Shown here one piece after another: positions 1 to 12,610 of a stretch of 64,000 nt of DNA (the stretch's first letter is position 1; every line of letters starts with the position of its first letter). The notes under the pieces were generated by a model, which made no database searches, was not told the origin of the DNA, and saw only the letters and a program-made list of their open reading frames with translations. Position numbers and translations under genes: made by a program. This DNA comes from Tragulus kanchil (lineage: Eukaryota; Chordata; Mammalia; Artiodactyla; Tragulidae): contig JAIOJX010000005.1 of NCBI GenBank assembly GCA_022376925.1, positions 16,326,001 through 16,390,000 of the forward strand. Direction: 5' to 3'.

Positions 1-1140
1 CCCCCTATTTTTGTTGTTGTTTTTTTTTTTTTCTGTTCTAGGATACCATCCCGGGTACCACACTACATTTAGCTGACAAGTTTTCTTAGGCTCTTCTTGG
101 TTGGGACAGTTTCTCAGACTTTTCTCGGTTTTAGCTGACATTGACAGTTTTGCTTAGAGCTGGTCAAGTACTTCGTAGGGTGTCTCCTAATTGGATATGT
201 CTGATGTTTTTCTTATGCTTAACCTGCAGTTATGGGTTTGGGGGAAGAAATCCACAGAGAGGAAGTGCTACTCCTTCAACATCATATCAAGGGTCCACAC
301 TGTCCATACTACCTGTCACCGTGGATGCTGACCTTGATCACCTGACTTGAAGTAGTGGTTTTCAAATTCTCCACTATAGAGTTACTCTTTCTCCCTCTCC
401 CTCTCTGTACTCTGGGAAGAAAGTCCCGTGCACGGTTCACATTTAACGAGTGGGCAGTTATGCTTGATCTATTTAGTATGAAAGAGGCACTTAAATTATT
501 TCTGCATAGGAATATTTTTCTGTTCTTTGCCATTTAGTTACTCAATCATTAATCAAATTGGTATGAACTCATGGATATTTATTTTATTTATATTTGTGGT
601 TATAGCCCAGTATTACTTTCTTTATTTTCTCGCTCAAATTGTTCTAGCTTTGGCCATTGGGAGTTCTTTCAGTTGGTTCCAGCGTTCCTTTGATACATTC
701 CCATTATTGTGGAGACTTTTATATTTGTAAGACTGTTTTAGCACTTTCTAACATTCTGACACTATGAGATGCTCCATGTGTCTTTCCTTCCCCAGTCTTA
801 GAAACAGCCATTTCTCTATGGAGCCTTTTATTAGAGAATGGTACTGGAAACACAGATTATGGCATGAGGTGTGCTTTTTCATACTGGGATGTCATTGCTT
901 TCGGCCTTCTCAGCTGTCAGATGGAAATGTGTGTATGTATAGTTATATATGTGTGTGTGTGCACATAGATTTGTATTCATGTGTTTACATGCATATGTGC
1001 ATATATACATTTATGTGTTTACATTTCTATAAATATTTCTACCTGCAACCATCTATAATTAAGATCATATTGATGTCTTCAGCTCTAATTTATTACACCA
1101 CATGGATCACTCTAGTTCCTCCTATTTCTTATTTGTAACC
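1..1140. mobile_element. Ancient L1 (L1M-type) 3' remnant
   Basis: The sequence resembles the conserved 3' non-coding part of old mammalian L1 elements. Recognisable stretches are the segment around 205-345, the pyrimidine-rich run near 375-415, and the segment at 555-720. It ends in a GT/AT-rich simple stretch near 930-1040. It is heavily diverged, with no intact reading frame. The family call is from memory of consensus style; subfamily and orientation are not assigned. Confidence 0.55.
932..1040. repeat. GT/AT-rich simple sequence
   Basis: Degenerate alternating purine-pyrimidine tract with a short (GT)n core near 948-961, followed by ATAT/GTGT-type repeats. It forms the edge of the L1 remnant. 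Confidence 0.6.
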
Positions 1141-3319
1141 TTCTACTCCAACAGTGAGAAACCTGGCTCCCATCATCTGCCATCTATTTACTTGAGCTTC
1201 TCAGTTTCAGTGTATATGTGGAACAATATCAGAGTTGTTAACCTGCCTTCAGGTTAGAAAATGAGTTAGAAAAACCTCATCACCTAGAATGCAATGCTTA
1301 TGTACAGTTCCTTTGCCTTAATTTTTATAGACTCAATTCATTTCTAAAGTTACTTAGGTTTGCACTTTATTCATGTCCTTTTCTACTTCTGTTCAATACT
1401 GAATTTCACAGTAATCAATACTGTATTAAGAAGATTCGTCTAAGCTGAAGACCAAAAGCTTTCAGAAGTTCCCTTCCTTGGATAAGATACTTACATTCCA
1501 TTGTGATCACTATGCTTATCTCAGATTTCCTTCATCTTTGCTTTCTGGCTATTCAATAGCCAGTAATATTTAGGTAAACCCATAAAGGGACCTGTCTCAC
1601 CTTATGTTATTCCCGTTATCACTCTGAATGTGGACCATCCTAAAATGACAAATCTCAAGTCAGAGGGAAAGAATATTTTTCTGAATGAGTAGGAAGTACT
1701 GTTACCTTGTCTAGAGACTTTGCTGGGTTTTTAGCTTTGTTTCTTTTTCCCCTAAACTTAGTCTTTGTAAACTCATTAATGTCCAGTTTTTGACAACCTA
1801 GGAATACTAAGAAGCATAAGCATTTGGAAAAACTATAAATTGAATTAAATGCGGAGGTCAAAAGTTCTTGGTAACTTCTCAGAGGTTGTATCTACAGTAA
1901 TAGATATGACCAAGCCATGGCAATACCCAGGATAAAACTTTTAAGTCAGTCACTGGGAAGTGTAAGGAGAAATGTTATAAAGATGATTTGGTGAGGCTAA
2001 AACTGAATCAGCACCAGCCAGGATACTTCAGATCAAATCCTTGGACTCTCACTCTACCTTAATAGCTGTATTTTAGCAAAACCAGAGTAATAATATATGC
2101 ACCCTTGATTCATCAATAAAAATACAGAAATCTAGCTATTATTGACTGCTTCTGGAAGTCTTGCCATATTAAGATATTTCGATTAGACTCAAAGTGAATG
2201 GTTGTCTAAAATTAATTTAAATAGGCTATTCATTTAAATAGACCACTTTCTTCCAAATTCTTTGTGAGAGAAAACTACTCTTTTAGAAGTGAGGTCCTTG
2301 TTATAAATGTTTTTCTAACTGCAGGTGGAGGCAATGTTCTGTTACAGAAAGTTGCTGTTTTATTTTGCAATTTTGACTATGTTTGTAAAGCCAAGAGCAG
2401 CTTGGAATGCTGGCTTTTCAGTAGTTCATTCAAGAAAATCATCTTCCAGTCTGGAGGTCTTTTAAATAGGAAGCTTGAAGTGAGTATCATCTTGACATAG
2501 AATATTCTTTTCTAATTCCAAGTTCATTATTGTAGCTGTCACCCTGACAAAAAGTAAAGTCAGCGCTAGATTAGCCAGAAAAAGGGTGCCAAGGCTCTTT
2601 GACTGGACAGGAGAGAAGATGAATGGAATGATAATTCAGAGTAAGCTTCTAGATTTCAGCTTGTAACCAGCTTCCTATTTGCTACTCTTGTACTTTGTAA
2701 GGCTATACATTTTATGCATTTATTTAATATTAGTACACAAAGAGAAGGTGTGCTGGAGGACACTTTTGGGAGGCTGATGATTAAATCACAAAGAGGATCG
2801 AGGCATGCAAAGTAAGAAAAAATATAGTGAAAGGTTAAGAGCCAGATAGTTCTTATTACTGCATACCAAAGTCCTGATATTTATATAGAGAAGGGGGATG
2901 TATAGAGGTGGATATTTAGCTATTACAGAGGAAGTGCTAAATAGGTTGTATCGTCCATAAGAGAAAGAATTGACAACAGGAAAATGTTGGCAGCAGTTGC
3001 GTGAGGGCAGCTTCTAGGAACAGGCAAGGTGTAGATAGACCCGTCTTCGTTTCTCTTTCTCCCTTATTAGGTTGGTGCCTGTTATTGATTGGTGTCTGAG
3101 CATTTGCATGTTGATATATACGTATATACTATATCACAGGTTTACTTTATTCTATTGCATCAATTATTGTTATGTTATTTTCTATTTTTTAAGTAAATGT
3201 GTTGATGGGTTATACATATGTAAATTTTATTTCAAGACACTAAAAATGCTTTACAAAATCAATTTTATAAAAAGGAAGTGTTATGTTCCATAGTGCCATG
3301 GGCCAAAAGCATTGTGTTA
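1141..3319. other. Unassigned AT-rich intergenic sequence
   Basis: No gene, exon-like frame or confidently recognised repeat. Frames are under 80 codons with no domain signal. The sequence is unique within the window. Confidence 0.6.
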
Positions 3320-3631
3320 ATTTTTTTTTTTTTTTTGAAAGAGTGTGGGTTGGGGAGGGAAGGGGGCGAGTGGGCCACTTCTATTGGTCTTTCATTTATC
3401 TATTTCATCCATCTTTTTGTCCTTTGGCCCGTGTGGGCCTCCCATCGCAGTGGCCTCTGTTGTCGCAGAGCACCAGCTCTGGGCGCATGCGCTCCAGAGC
3501 TCTGGCTCAGTAATTGGACACATGGGTCCAGGCGCTCTGCGGCACGTGGGAGCTTCCCAGGCCAGGGATCGAACCGGCGCCCCTTGCACTGCAAGGCAGT
3601 GTCCTTACCCACTGGACCACCAGGGAAGCCC
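3320..3631 (-). mobile_element. CHR-like tRNA-derived SINE (family of eight here)
   Basis: The element lies on the minus strand: poly-T at 3320-3336, then the body, ending at 3631 with the reversed tRNA-like head. The B-box appears as GGATCGAACC near 3566-3575 and the A-box as its complement in CACTGGACCACCAGGG. Imperfect target-site duplications flank it (TGTGTTAAT at the left, TGTCTTAATG just right). The same body occurs near 10.4, 11.3, 29.3, 43.6, 47.5, 58.5 and 60.5 kb. The head matches CHR-type artiodactyl SINEs; the body is not one I can name. Confidence 0.85.
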
Positions 3632-5746
3632 TGTCTTAATGTTTTAAAACATTAAATGATAAGCATTGTTTTATCCTTCTGATCCTTTTGATAGCTATGC
3701 TATAAATATATCTGTCAGGGATCAAACTGAAGGCAGGATGACCTGCTAAGTGGCTAATATACTAGATCATGCAAGACAAAACTCTAAGTCAATGAGTGTG
3801 GAAATGGACAGAAAGAGGTGTATCAGAGATAGTTTTAGAAAATACAAATGCAAAATGAATGCAAGCTGGGAGAAAATCCAAACTGGGAAAATATTTGGTC
3901 CTAATGAGGACCTCAAGTGCATTTATATGTTTTTTAACCCAAAAGGCTAGGTTTGCTCAGTCCTGGAAATATGACTGTACAACATAGCCACTTGGCTGAT
4001 CTTTTTCTAGGTCAATAGAAACTCTTGTTTCAGCAACAAGATGTCATTCACAAACTCCAAAAATGCAACATGCAAACAGAACTCAGTATCTTCTCACTAA
4101 AACACATATCTTTATGCTTTTCCATCACAGCTGATGGTTGATGGCATCATCAACTATCGATCTGTTCAACCTGAAAAGCTGAGTCATTTTCCCCTCATAA
4201 CTGTCTTTCACCTTTCATCAAGTGCTACTGAATATTCTTCAAAGAGATCATTGTGGATCTCATTTGTCTCCTTCCTCCCTTCTCTACAAGGTTGAAGTTC
4301 TCCCCCTTTTGTGTGGCCTCCTGCAATTTCATAGTTTACCTGCTTCCAGACTTTACAACAAAACTAATTATGTACATGGTTGCAGAGTTTTTAAAACCTC
4401 AATCCTAATTAGTCTTCCCCTGATATAAATTAATCAGAGCATCCTTCCTGACTTCCTTTTAGATTAAACATTTATGACATTTTATACTTTAAGATTACTT
4501 CTAAAACAAAATTTTAATTCCTCCTTTCTATCTTTTCTTTCTCTTTGTCCAGCCCTAGACTATCATGGTAGTGGCTCAGTTTGAGTTCCTCAAGCACTTC
4601 ATGAGCAATTACATTTCTATACCTTCCTTTTCTTCATGCATTTCAGAAGATTGATGCTACTGCAAGGACAGATGAACTCCTGCAAGAGTGTCACCCACTG
4701 GACCACCAGGGAAGCCCTGTCTTAATGTTTTAAAACATTAAATGATAAGCATTGTTTTATCCTTCTGATCCTTTTGATAGCTATGCTATAAATATATCTG
4801 TCAGGGATCAAACTGAAGGCAGGATGACCTGCTAAGTGGCTAATATACTAGATCATGCAAGACAAAACTCTAAGTCAATGAGTGTGGAAATGGACAGAAA
4901 GAGGTGTATCAGAGATAGTTTTAGAAAATACAAATGCAAAATGAATGCAAGCTGGGAGAAAATCCAAACTGGGAAAATATTTGGTCCTAATGAGGACCTC
5001 AAGTGCATTTATATGTTTTTTAACCCAAAAGGCTAGGTTTGCTCAGTCCTGGAAATATGACTGTACAACATAGCCACTTGGCTGATCTTTTTCTAGGTCA
5101 ATAGAAACTCTTGTTTCAGCAACAAGATGTCATTCACAAACTCCAAAAATGCAACATGCAAACAGAACTCAGTATCTTCTCACTAAAACACATATCTTTA
5201 TGCTTTTCCATCACAGCTGATGGTTGATGGCATCATCAACTATCGATCTGTTCAACCTGAAAAGCTGAGTCATTTTTTCCCCTCATAACTGTCTTTCACC
5301 TTTCATCAAGTGCTACTGAATATTCTTCAAAGAGATCATTGTGGATCTCATTTGTCTCCTTCCTCCCTTCTCTACAAGGTTGAAGTTCTCCCCCTTTTGT
5401 GTGGCCTCCTGCAATTTCATAGTTTACCTGCTTCCAGACTTTACAACAAAACTAATTATGTACATGGTTGCAGAGTTTTTAAAACCTCAATCCTAATTAG
5501 TCTTCCCCTGATATAAATTAATCAGAGCATCCTTCCTGACTTCCTTTTAGATTAAACATTTATGACATTTTATACTTTAAGATTACTTCTAAAACAAAAT
5601 TTTAATTCCTCCTTTCTATCTTTTCTTTCTCTTTGTCCAGCCCTAGACTATCATGGTAGTGGCTCAGTTTGAGTTCCTCAAGCACTTCATGAGCAATTAC
5701 ATTTCTATACCTTCCTTTTCTTCATGCATTTCAGAAGATTGATGCT
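3607..5746. repeat. Direct duplication pair 1
   Basis: Copy A is 3607-4658 and copy B 4693-5746, offset 1086-1088. The only obvious difference is a 2-base T expansion in copy B near 5277. The 34-bp spacer (4659-4692) contains pieces that look like a corrupted version of the sequence just left of copy A (ACTGCAAGG, GTGTC). Copy A starts inside the 3.4-kb SINE, so the duplicated unit does not respect the element boundary. The content is otherwise unassigned AT-rich sequence. Both copies carry the same small open frames, none with a recognisable domain. Confidence 0.97.
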
Positions 5747-6124
5747 GGATTTGTTTTTCCTCTTGTCAATTGCAGATGAAATAGGGAATTTATGATTATT
5801 TCAGTTAAAGATGTTAGGCACCATGCTGTTGGTAAGGAACATTATTGCCTATTATCCTGGTTTGTTGCCATGTGAAAATAAAATTAACTGGTATCTTTGA
5901 TTTCCAGTTCTTTCATAGGGAGAAATTTTCTTAAGATTGACAACTGACTATTTCACAGAAATCAGCCAAAATTAGAAAATTATGCCTACTTAACACACTG
6001 TGTGGTCCTCAACAAAGCACATGAAATGTGTTTAGCTTAATCAACTATTATTGGGAATGATGATCATTTTCAAATTGCTCCAAAGGAAAACAAACCAACA
6101 CACTTGTAAACATGCACTTGGCAT
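5747..6124. other. Unassigned intergenic sequence
   Basis: Unique AT-rich sequence between duplication pairs 1 and 2. No gene or repeat recognised. Confidence 0.6.
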
Positions 6125-8269
6125 AGAAATTCAGCTTAATTGAACTAAATTTTTAAACAGAGGGAAAGAGTGAAAGAGAACCGGAGTGAGAAGCATGTTT
6201 GATGAAGGCTGGAAAATCTACATGTCAGCAATGATAAACTTGTTATTTAATAAGGTTAATAATAGATAAAGTCCCCTAAAGATAATTGTTATCACTGTTG
6301 ACTAGTGTTTTATTAAAATGTTAATGGCCTGAGGCAAAAGCAAACTGTTCTCTTAATCTGCCAGAAGTACAGCTTTTTCAGGAATTATCATACCCCGTCC
6401 AGCACAGGGGATTTGAGCAAGCCATAATAAGCATATTTGAAATTTGGACTAGACACAACTCCTGAGATCTTCACTCAACTTAACTAAACTATGGATGCAT
6501 TTCACATGCTCATTCATGGTCAGACTTCTTCCTCTTGGGAGCTAGGTCTTTGACACTGACATTTACACTTGGAACTCTATTGAAAGAAGAGATTTTTTTC
6601 CTCCCCTCACCTCCATACACATAATAAGCAAGCCAGGACATTTTCTAGTAAATGTGATTGCCTGTACCAAACAATGCACCTTTTCCATAATGGCTGGAAT
6701 AAAAATAAAAGTATTCAGCAGCACCTTCAAGGACAATCAAGTGAGTCAACTCAAAGCTGCTGTCTGTCTAACTGTGATGGATTACATTGTGATTTCTTTG
6801 GGCTCATAATCAGAAACCCAAAAACCCCTGTCAGATAATGCCGTATTTCGACCAATGTAATATTAGCTCAGATCACAAAAGAAAGAGTTCAAATTCAATT
6901 CTTTCTTATCTGCACTTTCCACAGATTTTTTTTATAACTACACATACATGTGGTGTTTATCAGTGAGGAAATTGCAAATCACAAACACACCATAACATTG
7001 ACCTTTGTATTGTGTGTCTGAAAGAGAAGCAAAGAGAAATACTCAGTTATCTTTTAAATTATAAGTGAATTTAAGGCGCCTGGTGGTGCATGGAATTGAC
7101 AGCTTGGAAAAAGTGTTATATAGGGTAAGTGTGGCATAGACTCTGGACAGGAAAGAACCTGGAAAGGACCATTTAGTACATGATGATCATTAAATGTCAG
7201 AACCCAACTTGGCACTGAGAAATTCAGCTTAATTGAACTAAATTTTTAAACAGAGGGAAAGAGTGAAAGAGAACCGGAGTGAGAAGCATGTTTGATGAAG
7301 GCTGGAAAATCTACATGTCAGCAATGATAAACTTGTTATTTAATAAGGTTAATAATAGATAAAGTCCCCTAAAGATAATTGTTATCACTGTTGACTAGTG
7401 TTTTATTAAAATGTTAATGGCCTGAGGCAAAAGCAAACTGTTCTCTTAATCTGCCAGAAGTACAGCTTTTTCAGGAATTATCATACCCCGTCCAGCACAG
7501 GGGATTTGAGCAAGCCATAATAAGCATATTTGAAATTTGGACTAGACACAACTCCTGAGATCTTCACTCAACTTAACTAAACTATGGATGCATTTCACAT
7601 GCTCATTCATGGTCAGACTTCTTCCTCTTGGGAGCTAGGTCTTTGACACTGACATTTACACTTGGAACTCTATTGAAAGAAGAGATTTTTTTCCTCCCCT
7701 CACCTCCATACACATAATAAGCAAGCCAGGACATTTTCTAGTAAATGTGATTGCCTGTACCAAACAATGCACCTTTTCCATAATGGCTGGAATAAAAATA
7801 AAAGTATTCAGCAGCACCTTCAAGGACAATCAAGTGAGTCAACTCAAAGCTGCTGTCTGTCTAACTGTGATGGATTACATTGTGATTTCTTTGGGCTCAT
7901 AATCAGAAACCCAAAAACCCCTGTCAGATAATGCCGTATTTCGACCAATGTAATATTAGCTCAGATCACAAAAGAAAGAGTTCAAATTCAATTCTTTCTT
8001 ATCTGCACTTTCCACAGATTTTTTATAACTACAAATACATGTGGTGTTTATCAGTGAGGAAATTGCAAATCACAAACACACCATAACATTGACCTTTATA
8101 TTGTGTGTCTGAAAGAGAAGCAAAGAGAAATACTCAGTTATCTTTTAAATTATAAGTGACGTTAAGGCCCCTGGTGGTGCATGGAATTGACAGCTTGGAA
8201 AAAGTGTTATATAGGGTAAGTGTGGCATAGACTCTGGACAGGAAAGAACCTGGAAAGGACCATTTAGTA
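6125..8269. repeat. Direct duplication pair 2
   Basis: Copy A is 6125-7178 and copy B 7218-8269, offset 1093 falling to 1091, with a 39-bp spacer (7179-7217). The right third of the unit occurs a third time in pair 3 (8995-9391). At four places (the T-run before TATAACTAC, ACACATAC, CCTTTGTATT and GAATTTAAGGCGCC) copies one and three agree, and the middle copy near 8015-8180 differs. The content is unassigned AT-rich sequence. Confidence 0.97.
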
Positions 8270-10100
8270 GCATGTCAAAGCCTTATACATGCTAGAATTT
8301 AAACATAGACATCCAGTTAAAAAGAGAGGAGCAAAAACTGTTGTTAAATCCAAATGCAAAATTGAAAATTCAAATGTTGCAAGACCCAGGGAGGAACAAG
8401 TAGTCTATAATCAGTGCTCGCAAAATGGACCATGGCATCTGATCCTGTTTAATACTTTGAATGGATTGTGTGATGGGCCGGGGGTGTGGGCAGGGGTGTG
8501 GGGGGTGCGTGGGGGGTGTAGATTTTGAACCCATAGGTGGTAATCTCTGTTTTTAATAACAGTATTGTTGATTTTATGGCTATAACACTAATACATTGCT
8601 TAAAAATATTGGAAATTTGGCTTCTTGCTTTTCAATATATTAAGGAACAAAACTTTACATTTTAGTCAGTAATCTTCTGAATTTGTATATTAATACTGAT
8701 TGTTTATGAACTCTTGCATATTTTCTATAGTTTTTATCTCCTTTCTTCCGTTTTCTGTTTTTACTTTTTCTACTATCTATGACCTCTAATAAAATGTCAA
8801 ATAGGTGCTAATGATCTAGATCTGAGGGGAAATTTTCTGTATTTTACTATTAAATGTCATGCTTATTGTTTGTGTCATTTAGGTATCCTTAATCAGGTTA
8901 AGAGAGCCTCCCTACTCCGCCGGTTTACTAAGAGTTTTACTATAAGCGAGCAGAGATTTTAATTAACTTTTTTTTAGGCTTAATAAGTGATCTTCTGTGA
9001 TGGATACATTGTGATTCCCCATAATCAGAAACCCAAAAACCCCTGTCAGATAATGCCGTATTTCGACCAATGTAATATTAGCTCAGATCACAAAAGAAAG
9101 AGTTCAAATTCAATTCTTTCTTATCTGCACTTTCCACAGATTTTTTTTATAACTACACATACATGTGGTGTTTATCAGTGAGGAAATTGCAAATCACAAA
9201 CACACCATAACATTGACCTTTGTATTGTGTGTCTGAAAGAGAAGCAAAGAGAAATACTCAGTTATCTTTTAAATTATAAGTGAATTTAAGGCGCCTGGTG
9301 GTGCATGGAATTGACAGCTTGGAAAAAGTGTTATATAGGGTAAGTGTGGCATAGACTCTGGACAGGAAAGAACCTGGAAAGGACCATTTAGTAGCATGTC
9401 AAAGCCTTATACATGCTAGAATTTAAACATAGACATCCAGTTAAAAAGAGAGGAGCAAAAACTGTTGTTAAATCCAAATGCAAAATTGAAAATTCAAATG
9501 TTGCAAGACCCAGGGAGGAACAAGTAGTCTATAATCAGTGCTCGCAAAATGGACCATGGCATCTGATCCTGTTTAATACTTTGAATGGATTGTGTGATGG
9601 GCCGGGGGTGTGGGCAGGGGTGTGGGGGGTGCGTGGGGGGTGTAGATTTTGAACCCATAGGTGGTAATCTCTGTTTTTAATAACAGTATTGTTGATTTTA
9701 TGGCTATAACACTAATACATTGCTTAAAAATATTGGAAATTTGGCTTCTTGCTTTTCAATATATTAAGGAACAAAACTTTACATTTTAGTCAGTAATCTT
9801 CTGAATTTGTATATTAATACTGATTGTTTATGAACTCTTGCATATTTTCTATAGTTTTTATCTCCTTTCTTCCGTTTTCTGTTTTTACTTTTTCTACTAT
9901 CTATGACCTCTAATAAAATGTCAAATAGGTGCTAATGATCTAGATCTGAGGGGAAATTTTCTGTATTTTACTATTAAATGTCATGCTTATTGTTTGTGTC
10001 ATTTAGGTATCCTTAATCAGGTTAAGAGAGCCTCCCTACTCCGCCCGGTTTACTAAGAGTTTTACTATAAGCGAGCAGAGATTTTTAATTAACTTTTTAT
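7865..10100. repeat. Direct duplication pair 3 (overlaps pair 2)
   Basis: Copy A is about 7865-8971 and copy B about 8995-10100, offset about 1124-1130. Copy A shares its left 405 bp with copy B of pair 2. The left edge of copy B is corrupted: a short GTGATTCCCC replaces a longer GTGATTTCTTTGGGCTC segment. The unit contains the G-rich tract described separately. Confidence 0.95.
8475..8520 (+). repeat. G-rich tract, candidate G-quadruplex
   Basis: Runs of 5, 3, 4, 6 and 6 G are separated by 1-5 bases within about 45 bp, satisfying the usual G3+ loop pattern. It is repeated at about 9599-9644 in the duplicate copy. The function, if any, is unknown. Confidence 0.6.
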
Positions 10101-10283
10101 TGAAGTATAATATATGTACATGTAAGTAAACAAATTATAAAATATATATTGAGAGTACTAATGAATTAGCATTCCCAGTAAGCCTTGGTATTATCTGCTA
10201 TTTCCATTTTGGTATTGTAGAAGGTACAGAGTAGTAGTCACACATCTTGATTTGCATTTTTTCTATAAAATAATGAAGCTGAG

Positions 10284-10563
10284 GGGCTTCCTTGGTGGGT
10301 CAGTGGCTAAGGAGTTCACCTTACAGTGCAAGAGGCACCAGTTCGATCAATCCCTGGCCGGGGAGGATTCCACATGCCGCAGAGTGGCTGGATCTTTGTG
10401 TCCAGTTAGGAGCCAGCACTCTGGAGTGCATGCGCCCAGAGCCAGTGCTCTGCAACCAGAGAGGCCAATACGATGGGAGGCCCACACAGGCGAAAGAGTA
10501 ACAGTGGATGAAAATAAATGGATAAAAAAATCAATGAAAAGAGGCCAAAATTAAAAAAATAAT
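10284..10563 (+). mobile_element. CHR-like tRNA-derived SINE with TSD
   Basis: tRNA-like head at 10284, body with the shared CTGGAGTGCATGCGCCCAGAG-type segment, and A-rich tail. It is bounded by a 15-bp target-site duplication (10269-10283 and 10564-10578, one mismatch), which fixes its limits and shows L1-style retroposition. The head is degenerate (GGTGGGTCAGTGGCTAAGG). Confidence 0.88.
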
Positions 10564-10599
10564 AATAATGAAGCCGAGCACAATTATTCTATTTTTATT

Positions 10600-11172
10600 G
10601 ATCATTTGGATGTCCTTTACCTTAAAGAGATAATTTTTTTTTCCAATTTTTGTGTTTAGTTTCCTGCATTTTTTGATTGATTTGTTGGTTTTCTTTATAT
10701 GTTCTCATATTAATATTTTTCAGATGCATGTATCAAAAATTTCTTCCTCTATTCTGTGGCTTGCCTTTATACTTTTATTAGTGTGTCTTTTGATAACAGT
10801 ACCTTACTTTGTAATAGTCTGATTTAAATTTCTTTTGCTTATAGTTATTGATTTGGAGTTTTGTTTTCGTCTTTCCTGGTGTCATGAAGTTTCCTCCTAT
10901 GTTACCTTTTAAATGTTTGCGTTTAAAGTGATTTTCATGTTTAAACTTATCATCTGTCTGCAATTGACTTTTCCATGTACAGTGAGGTAATGGTCAACCT
11001 TTTCCCCCCATAGGGTGTTATGTAGTTGCTCTAGCACCATTTACTGGAAAAAAAAAAAAAAAGGTATTAGCTACTTCCCTGCACAGTCACCTTTGTCATA
11101 AAATTATGTGTCTGTAGTTCTGTATATATTTGCAGGTCTGTGGATAGGTCTCTGCACTGTCATCTCTCTCAT
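10600..11172 (-). mobile_element. L1 fragment, minus strand, left part
   Basis: The sequence resembles the reverse complement of the L1 ORF2/3' region (for example the GCTCTAGCACCATTTACTGG segment near 11030). A SINE interrupts it at 11190 and it resumes after 11484. No intact frame. Confidence 0.6.
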
Positions 11173-11189
11173 AAAATCACATGTGTAGG

Positions 11190-11464
11190 GCTTCCATGGT
11201 GGTCCAGTGTAAAGAGTAAAGAGTCTGTCTTGCAGTTCAAGGGGCACCAGTTCAATTCCTGGCCCAAGAAGATTGCACCTGCTGTGGAGCAGCTGGACCA
11301 GTGTGTCCAATTATGAGCCAGCGCTCTGGAGCATGTGTGCCCAGAGCCAGTGCTCTGCAGTGAGACAGGCCACTGCAATGGGAGGCCCACACAGGCTGAA
11401 GAATAAAGATGGATGAAAAATAAATAAATAAAAAATCAGTAAAAAGAGGCCAAAATTAAAAAAA
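11190..11464 (+). mobile_element. CHR-like tRNA-derived SINE with TSD
   Basis: Inserted in an L1 fragment. A target-site duplication of about 17 bp (AAAATCACATGTGTAGG at 11173-11189, again at 11465-11483 with a 2-base CA insertion) bounds it. It has an A-rich tail of the GATGGATGAAAAATAAATAA type. Confidence 0.9.
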
Positions 11465-11483
11465 AAAATCACACATGTGTAGG

Positions 11484-11740
11484 TCTGTGGGTGGATTTAT
11501 CATTCTGTTTCATTGGGATGTTTTCCTAGCCCTGTGTTAGCATCAAATTGTCTTAATTATACCTGTAGAACAGATTTCCTTATCTGTTAGATTAAGCTCT
11601 CTTGCCTTGTTCTTCCTTTTCCATGTTTCCTAAGTACTTTGTTTTCATTTATCAATTTCAGAATATGATTGCCAAACCAAAAATTCTGTTGAAAATTTCC
11701 ATGGATTACACTTAACCTATGATCAATGTGGATAGAACTG
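11484..11740 (-). mobile_element. L1 fragment, minus strand, right part
   Basis: Continuation of the L1 interrupted by the SINE, resembling the reversed L1 ORF2 segment with GTTTCATTGGGATG and TGTCTTAATTA motifs. The duplicate copy is at about 12633-12890. Confidence 0.5.
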
Positions 11741-12179
11741 ATGACTTTACTATACTAAGCAAAAAGGTTACAAAAGCCAGAGAAAATACAGATACACGTC
11801 TCCCTGCTCTCTAAAAGTGGAGCATTTTCATTAACCAAAATGGTGTAAAGCAAAGAAGCAATTACCTTAGGACACATAATTATTAGAATAGGCAAAAACA
11901 AGACAAGATCTTTCGCTAATTAGCTTAGTTATATGTGTTAACTGTCTCTAACCTCTGAGTACTTCCATGATATATATTATTGTTCTCTTTCTAAAAAAGA
12001 AGAATATAATATTTTAAAAAATTAAGAAATGTCAGAAGTCATGAAGCTTAAATTTGAGGCCTTGTCTGTGAGACTGAAAGTTCAGGCTCATTTCTTTTTT
12101 TCTCTATTATATGAATTACAGATCTATTAATACAATTTAGTGATTCACAATTTTTAAAGGCTATGCTTCATTTATGGTT
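11741..12179. other. Unassigned AT-rich sequence
   Basis: No recognised gene or repeat; duplicated at about 12890-13325. Confidence 0.5.
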
Positions 12180-12314
12180 GTGTGTGCTTAGTTGCTAAGT
12201 TGTGTCTGACTCTGTGACCCTTTGGACTGTAGCCCACAGACTCCTCTGTCCATGGGATTTTTCAGGCAGGAATATTGAAATGGGTTGCCATTTCCTCCTC
12301 CAGGGGATCTTCCC
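12180..12314 (-). mobile_element. Bov-tA/BOV-A SINE, minus, partial
   Basis: Reverse complement of the ruminant Bov-A body: GTGTCTGACTCTGTGACCC, CTCCTCTGTCCATGGGATT and CCTCCTCCAGGGGATCTTCCC in order. It lacks the tRNA-like head. The duplicate is at about 13326-13460. Confidence 0.85.
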
Positions 12315-12344
12315 ATTTTAGTTAATATAAAATATTGGGATCAT

Positions 12345-12610
12345 ATGGTGGTCCAGTGTAAAGAGTAAAGAGTCTGTCTTGCAGTTCAAGGGGCACCAGT
12401 TCAATTCCTGGCCCAAGAAGATTGCACCTGCTGTGGAGCAGCTGGACCAGTGTGTCCAATTATGAGCCAGCGCTCTGGAGCATGTGTGCCCAGAGCCAGT
12501 GCTCTGCAGTGAGACAGGCCACTGCAATGGGAGGCCCACACAGGCTGAAGAATAAAGATGGATGAAAATAAATAGATGAAAGACCAATAAAAGAAGCCAA
12601 AAAATTTTAA
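12345..12610 (+). mobile_element. Duplicate copy of CHR-like SINE, headless
   Basis: Same SINE as at 11190 but starting abruptly at ATGGTGGTCC, without the left target-site duplication. It is therefore a product of pair 4, not an independent insertion. Its tail (AGATGAAAGACCAATAAAAG) is closer to the other family members here than the tail of the 11.2-kb copy is. Confidence 0.85.

Noticed and set aside
3750..5036. Identical 66-codon frames at 3750 and 4836, and similar identical frame pairs across the window
   Set aside because: They are identical because the underlying DNA is duplicated. That is not evidence of coding selection, and no domain is recognisable.
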